Shown: piece by piece, positions 59,773 through 64,000 of the stretch
How positions within the stretch are numbered: the first letter of the stretch is position 1
How the letters are laid out: every line of letters starts with the position of its first letter
From: Vavraia culicis subsp. floridensis
Taxonomy: Eukaryota; Microsporidia; Pleistophoridae
Length of the DNA: 64,000 nt
Reading direction: 5' to 3'
Assembly: GCF_000192795.1 (NCBI RefSeq)
Contig: NW_007360623.1
Span: 10,912-74,911 of the forward strand
Program-made: the position numbers and the translations under genes
Notes under the pieces: generated by a model
Databases searched by the model: none
The model's input: the letters and a program-made list of their open reading frames with translations, nothing else
Told to the model about the DNA's origin: nothing

Positions 59773-61872
59773 TAAAATTATTTACTCAAAAGAAACTTTG
59801 GATGCAAAGTCTGTGTAAGACAACAGATTGATGGAACTGTGGCATATTTTACCGATGTTACGCCATGAAAATAAATTAAAAAGGTATGATAGCATTCTTT
59901 GCTAGATATAACGTACTTTTAACGATGGACAAATAGATACGTTCATATGTGTTATATACCTGTATATTCATATTTGCAGACACAAGTTCGAGCAATGCCT
60001 GCTTTGTTGCACCAAATTTGGGATGCATTTCGTTCATAAATTAACTAAAATGCTGTTAATTTGGCTTGCGATGCGCAGAAAAATATTTTAAAGAAAACGA
60101 CATTGAGCCATGATCTGTTATATTTTTTAGAATGCTGTTTATATGTGTGGTAGAGTAATTATTTAGTTTCTGTTTAGCAAAACATGGCTGCAATAGAGGG
60201 ATAGCTGTGTAAATCTTAACGAGCAAGTGTGAGTTGGCAGCAACACTGATATAGCATTTATTTGCACCACGAACCGAAATAAACATATACATGCTGATAA
60301 CAGCTAAGTTAGAGCTGTGGCGCCATTCAATGTAATATCAAGCAGCAATGTAATAAGAAGGACAATACCGCAGGTTATTTCTCAAAATGGTAAGGTAATG
60401 CTAAAATAAATTTAATTTTCCGGATAATTCTACTATTCTCATGGTTCTTCACTTATAAAGGATTGTAAATAACTAAGGAATTAAACAACGAGTGTATGTG
60501 CTGCCATAGCAAAGAAAATGTGGTATAACTCGCATAATACAAAATCGCATCCGGTGCACGATACAATCGGAAGACCGAACAGTTTGAAGAAGAACACAGA
60601 CTTGAGAGCAAACAAATCATTCATTGAGAATGATCTTCTGAAAAGTGTTACTGACCAATGAAAGTGTTGGCTAGCCCCGGCGAAGTCGCTACAATGTATG
60701 AACGCATAACGACATTCTAACCTTTATCGAGAGATATCACCACAGTTTCAAGACTAATTCAGCAAAAACATCGTTTCTCAATTTTATAGGGCATATTATC
60801 TCGCAGCTTCCCGTAGGAGATACAATCCCATCGTTCTACATTTCTAGATACTTTAATATTGCGTGTAAAACAATATTTTACTCCCTTTTGGCTGTTTTTG
60901 GCAAGAATAAAAAAATGAGCTCGGCAACCAAGCGGAGAGACTGACCTCTCTATTTCGAGCATCGGAGTTCTAATTCTTCTAAAGGAACATGTGACGCTGT
61001 TCAAGAGATCCTCAAATTGTCAAAATAAAGAAACTGTGTGTAATGTTAACTTTTTGGTAAGGATGAGGAGTAGTGATGTACATGAAAGGTGTGCACACCC
61101 CTACTCGTATGAGAGAATATGATCTAACTCTTAAAAGATATAGAATTGCCAACTCGTCTTGGCACCTGAGGATAAAATAGAACAAGCTGCAACCGGAGGC
61201 TTCACGGATGTGATACAGGGCCCAAGACTGATGAGTTTCGAAAGGGTATTTGTGCCTATATCGGTCGAAAGAAGAATGAAAATGAAAGCCAACACTTGCT
61301 ATTTTACGAATAATTGATCACGACAACGGCTAGAAAATGTATTTGTACCTATGCTTAAGTTCTGCAGGAGAGGTTATTCCAAATTGTCAATTGCCCTTAT
61401 TAGATGGTTAGGCTGATCACAGAATGCACCCGATAGTAATGTTGATGCTTATTTTCAACGTTTTGTGTGCTTTCAAGGATATTACTGGTAGTGTTTGATG
61501 GAACTTCAATGTTTTACCGAATGGTAGAATAGACAGAAGACACAGCATGGAAACATAAGCTGACAATTTTGGCTAAATTGCTATAATTTGAATCAGATAT
61601 TGCTCTCACAATGACCGAATCGCAGCAATCCTAGCCAAGGAACGAACAGCCCTGGCTCGAATTAATAAGCCAAAAATGTAAATCAAAATAATTACGTTTG
61701 CTATTACATTTTGTTCTTGATATCTTGGACTGGCAAGGAACAAAATATACGATGGTAAAGTGCCTGGTGTCCTTTCCAAGAATGATAATTCTGCACCGCA
61801 AATATAATTAATATTACCGAAAAGTACATTCCCAAAATTACTCATTCTCTAAGAGGGCTACTAGAAGAATTG
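59773..61872. other. 2.1 kb spacer before the LRR gene
   Basis: Between two divergent genes. Two short minus-strand ORFs (60759-61004 and 61606-61845, about 80 codons each) resemble eroded coding sequence more than the other spacers do. I could not match them to a family; they may be remains of a mobile element. Confidence 0.4.
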
Positions 61873-64000
61873 ATGTCGATGAATTTGCACGATTACGTAA
61901 CCAAAATTCTTGTATATATCTTTCTATTTAGGTCAACTGCTAACAATAGTTCTGATGAATATATGATACTATATGATTTGGGAACCACGAATATGTCGAG
62001 ATTTATAACCTCTCTGGTGAATGGTACAACAAAATGTTCATACTACACTGTGCATACCCATAGCTCTGGACAGCAGGCTGAACGGGTCGTAGAAGCGACC
62101 AAGGATACAAGCACACACATAGCGATGCCAGCTACACCCAAGGCGAAAAAAAAGCGGTGGTCAAGCTATTATGAAGTTATACAGGCAGAAACTGATGGAA
62201 ATAAAACGTTCAAAGTCGTTACTGTTGAATTTTCGAAGACTCTGTTCACGAAAATGATGAGCTTAAAGAGAAATATAAGCACATTCTTCTCGCAGGATGA
62301 AATCCATCACATATTCAAATACATATTTGTGCACGTGGATGATAACACTCTACTTACGTATAGTGTGTGCATGAACTTGCAAGATGATCCACAAATATTT
62401 TATCTGCTGTCGGACTACGGTAGAGAGTACCTGTCTTTGAGACATTCAAAACAAGCTTGCGCACTTAAACGCTGTCACGATTATGGCGGTGCTCTTATAA
62501 AGTTTCGTGAAGCTGTTAACGCCACAATCGTGCTGTTCCTGACAGAGGGTACTATGCAGAGGATACAAGTCTATGGTAAGAAAAAAAGTCGATCTGTAAC
62601 CAAAAAGAAGATTCCATTAAACGAGTTCAAGCTCGGTTTTCTGTTCGAGTGTCTCGAGATCGGTGCTATCAAGTCTGGAGATGATTTCGATGCTCTGTAC
62701 GGCAAGTTCATGTACAATGGCTATAATTCCAAGTTAACTGTGATCATACACAAATTCTTACCGTTTGCAAACATTTTTGATTTCATTTTAGGTGCAAAAA
62801 ATTGGAAGTTTGAGCCGTCTTTGCTCACTCCCCATAACTTATGGACACAGCAGCACGTTGAATGCGTTACTTTCAAAGTGTTTATTTTGGTACCATCAGA
62901 TGATGCTGAAGCTCTTGACAGTCTTCATCCCCTCGAAAATATCGATTACGCTTTCTTTGCGGTAGACTTTATCAATTCAGAACCACAGTCAATTTATAAC
63001 GCGAAAATATGTTTTTCAGAATATTTGGATGCGCATCTTTGCAGCATTCCAGGGAATATTACAAGTGTTCTGTGCAAGCACATGACCTTAGACTACGATT
63101 TCGTGTTCAAAAAACGTTTTAAAAATATTACATTCCACAACTGCACCATTGGGAGCGGGTGCACTGTTACCTTTGAGAAAGGATACGAACAATTGGTGAT
63201 GGACAACACTAAAGGACGGCTAGATTTGTCTGGCACGGCAGGTCTTGGCATAGTTAGCCTGAACAAAACAAATTCTGTATTAGCCTTCCAGAAAGGGAAC
63301 GCGCATCATTCCAGTCTTTTCTCACTCGAGCACGCACGTATTGATGGGAACGTTGCTATCGGCGAACAAATAGAAGAACTGCTCTTCTGCAACGTTAACT
63401 TCAGCGAGACGGTCACGTTAAAAATTACAAGCCATCATAGACGCATCGATATAAGAAGATCATCTGGATGTTTTAGCTTGATGGGTGAATTTAAAGGTGT
63501 GTTGAATCTTCAGTTTCGTTCAATTATGGAAATCTCTGTGAATGAGCATGGATCTAAAACATTATCGCTAGTTTGCCGAAACATCACGAGCAACATCAAG
63601 TTGGCCGATGCATACGATACCGTTATTTTGAACGATACCAACATCAGCAAAGGTTTTTGCTTTACGGTGAACAAAAAGTGCAAGAAGTTGCTGGTGAAGT
63701 GCTGTTCAGGAGATTTAGATCTTTCTGAAACCGATATTTTGAAAAGTATCGAGATAACATTTACAAATGAACCATTTCATAGGCTGAACATGAATGGTCC
63801 TATCAATACGACTCGCTTATCCGTGTTCGAAGTTCCGTCCGATAAGACTGAGCTACCGTGCCTCTTTAAACAGTTTAAACGGATACGATATCTGAAAATT
63901 GGACGGCTTACTACACCCGCTCAGCGTATGAGCCTGGAACTAAACATCCTGAGAAGGTACCTGACAGCAGCTTCTATTTTCAGATCTCGTTCAACGAATT
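61873..64000 (+). CDS. Leucine-rich-repeat-type secreted protein, 5' part (continues past window)
   Basis: A frame opens after a stop at 61786-61788 and stays open to the window end. The first ATG is 61873, with a second at 61879, giving at least 709 codons. The N-terminus (MSMNLHDYVTKILVYIFLFRSTA) is a plausible signal peptide. A basic patch KAKKKRW lies near residue 95. The body is rich in LRR-like and beta-solenoid-like strands with regularly spaced L/I/F and N (LVMDNTKGRLDLSGTA, IEELLFCNVNFSETVTL, LLVKCCSGDLDLSETDI, and so on). It also has several N-x-S/T sites. This style matches the large secreted LRR families of microsporidia, which are thought to act at the host interface. No CCC motif is evident just upstream. 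It is similar in type to the truncated LRR gene at the left edge. Confidence 0.72.
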   Translation, partial: MSMNLHDYVTKILVYIFLFRSTANNSSDEYMILYDLGTTNMSRFITSLVNGTTKCSYYTVHTHSSGQQAERVVEATKDTSTHIAMPATPKAKKKRWSSYYEVIQAETDGNKTFKVVTVEFSKTLFTKMMSLKRNISTFFSQDEIHHIFKYIFVHVDDNTLLTYSVCMNLQDDPQIFYLLSDYGREYLSLRHSKQACALKRCHDYGGALIKFREAVNATIVLFLTEGTMQRIQVYGKKKSRSVTKKKIPLNEFKLGFLFECLEIGAIKSGDDFDALYGKFMYNGYNSKLTVIIHKFLPFANIFDFILGAKNWKFEPSLLTPHNLWTQQHVECVTFKVFILVPSDDAEALDSLHPLENIDYAFFAVDFINSEPQSIYNAKICFSEYLDAHLCSIPGNITSVLCKHMTLDYDFVFKKRFKNITFHNCTIGSGCTVTFEKGYEQLVMDNTKGRLDLSGTAGLGIVSLNKTNSVLAFQKGNAHHSSLFSLEHARIDGNVAIGEQIEELLFCNVNFSETVTLKITSHHRRIDIRRSSGCFSLMGEFKGVLNLQFRSIMEISVNEHGSKTLSLVCRNITSNIKLADAYDTVILNDTNISKGFCFTVNKKCKKLLVKCCSGDLDLSETDILKSIEITFTNEPFHRLNMNGPINTTRLSVFEVPSDKTELPCLFKQFKRIRYLKIGRLTTPAQRMSLELNILRRYLTAASIFRSRSTN

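Noticed and set aside
60759..61004. Minus-strand 81-codon ORF with Cys and Trp, considered as a transposase N-terminus
   Set aside because: No DDE/DDD catalytic region or terminal repeats were found and neighbouring frames are full of stops. Too weak to call.

Overview
The window reads as nuclear DNA of a microsporidian. The proteins are eukaryotic but short for their families (beta-COP 814 aa, RPA135 1098 aa, Kin28-like kinase 322 aa). No gene shows a clear intron. Most start codons sit within about 20 nt of a CCC motif, the known microsporidian core-promoter signal. Both window edges cut into leucine-rich-repeat genes of the kind expanded in microsporidia. Spacers of 1-3.4 kb, LRR genes and Helitron remains fit a less compacted genome such as the Trachipleistophora/Vavraia group. 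That placement is an inference and was not tested by alignment.

Layout. 1-5.7 kb: 3' end of an LRR gene (+), then a 1249-aa helical protein (-). 6.9-11.3 kb: uridine kinase (+) facing the histone chaperone Spt16 (-). 14.3-18.8 kb: a large acidic protein with 69-bp tandem repeats, the splicing factor SF3A2/Prp11 (-), tRNA-Leu(UAA) (-) and an Arl2-like GTPase. 18.8-25 kb: mostly spacer, with one unknown basic protein and one copy of a dispersed repeat. 25-31.8 kb: an Hst3/4-type sirtuin with long low-complexity regions, then RNA polymerase I subunit RPA135 (-). 33.5-39 kb: an SLC19/reduced-folate-carrier-like transporter (-), a Cdk7/Kin28 kinase (+) and an acidic protein with a signal peptide (-). 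41.9-48.1 kb: an unknown 557-aa protein, beta-COP preceded by thirteen 20-bp repeats, and a UBA-UBX protein (-). 48.7-51.7 kb: an AT-rich island with a collapsed Helitron, a gene split by one in-frame TAA, and another dispersed-repeat copy. 52-59.8 kb: a stand-alone C-terminal half of DNA polymerase epsilon, a TATDN1-type TatD nuclease, a CENP-C/Mif2-like protein and a small HP1-like chromodomain protein (-). 61.9 kb to the end: a second LRR gene with a likely signal peptide, running off the window.

There is no operon structure. Several genes belong to chromatin and chromosome biology: Spt16, Hst3/4-like sirtuin, CENP-C-like, HP1-like, Pol epsilon C-half. Others serve transcription (RPA135, Kin28), splicing (SF3A2), trafficking and tubulin (beta-COP, Arl2) and uptake or salvage from the host (SLC19-like carrier, uridine kinase).

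The most notable observations are the polymerase-less Pol epsilon gene and a dispersed element family. That family shares a 3' hairpin plus CTAR end with the Helitron relic.
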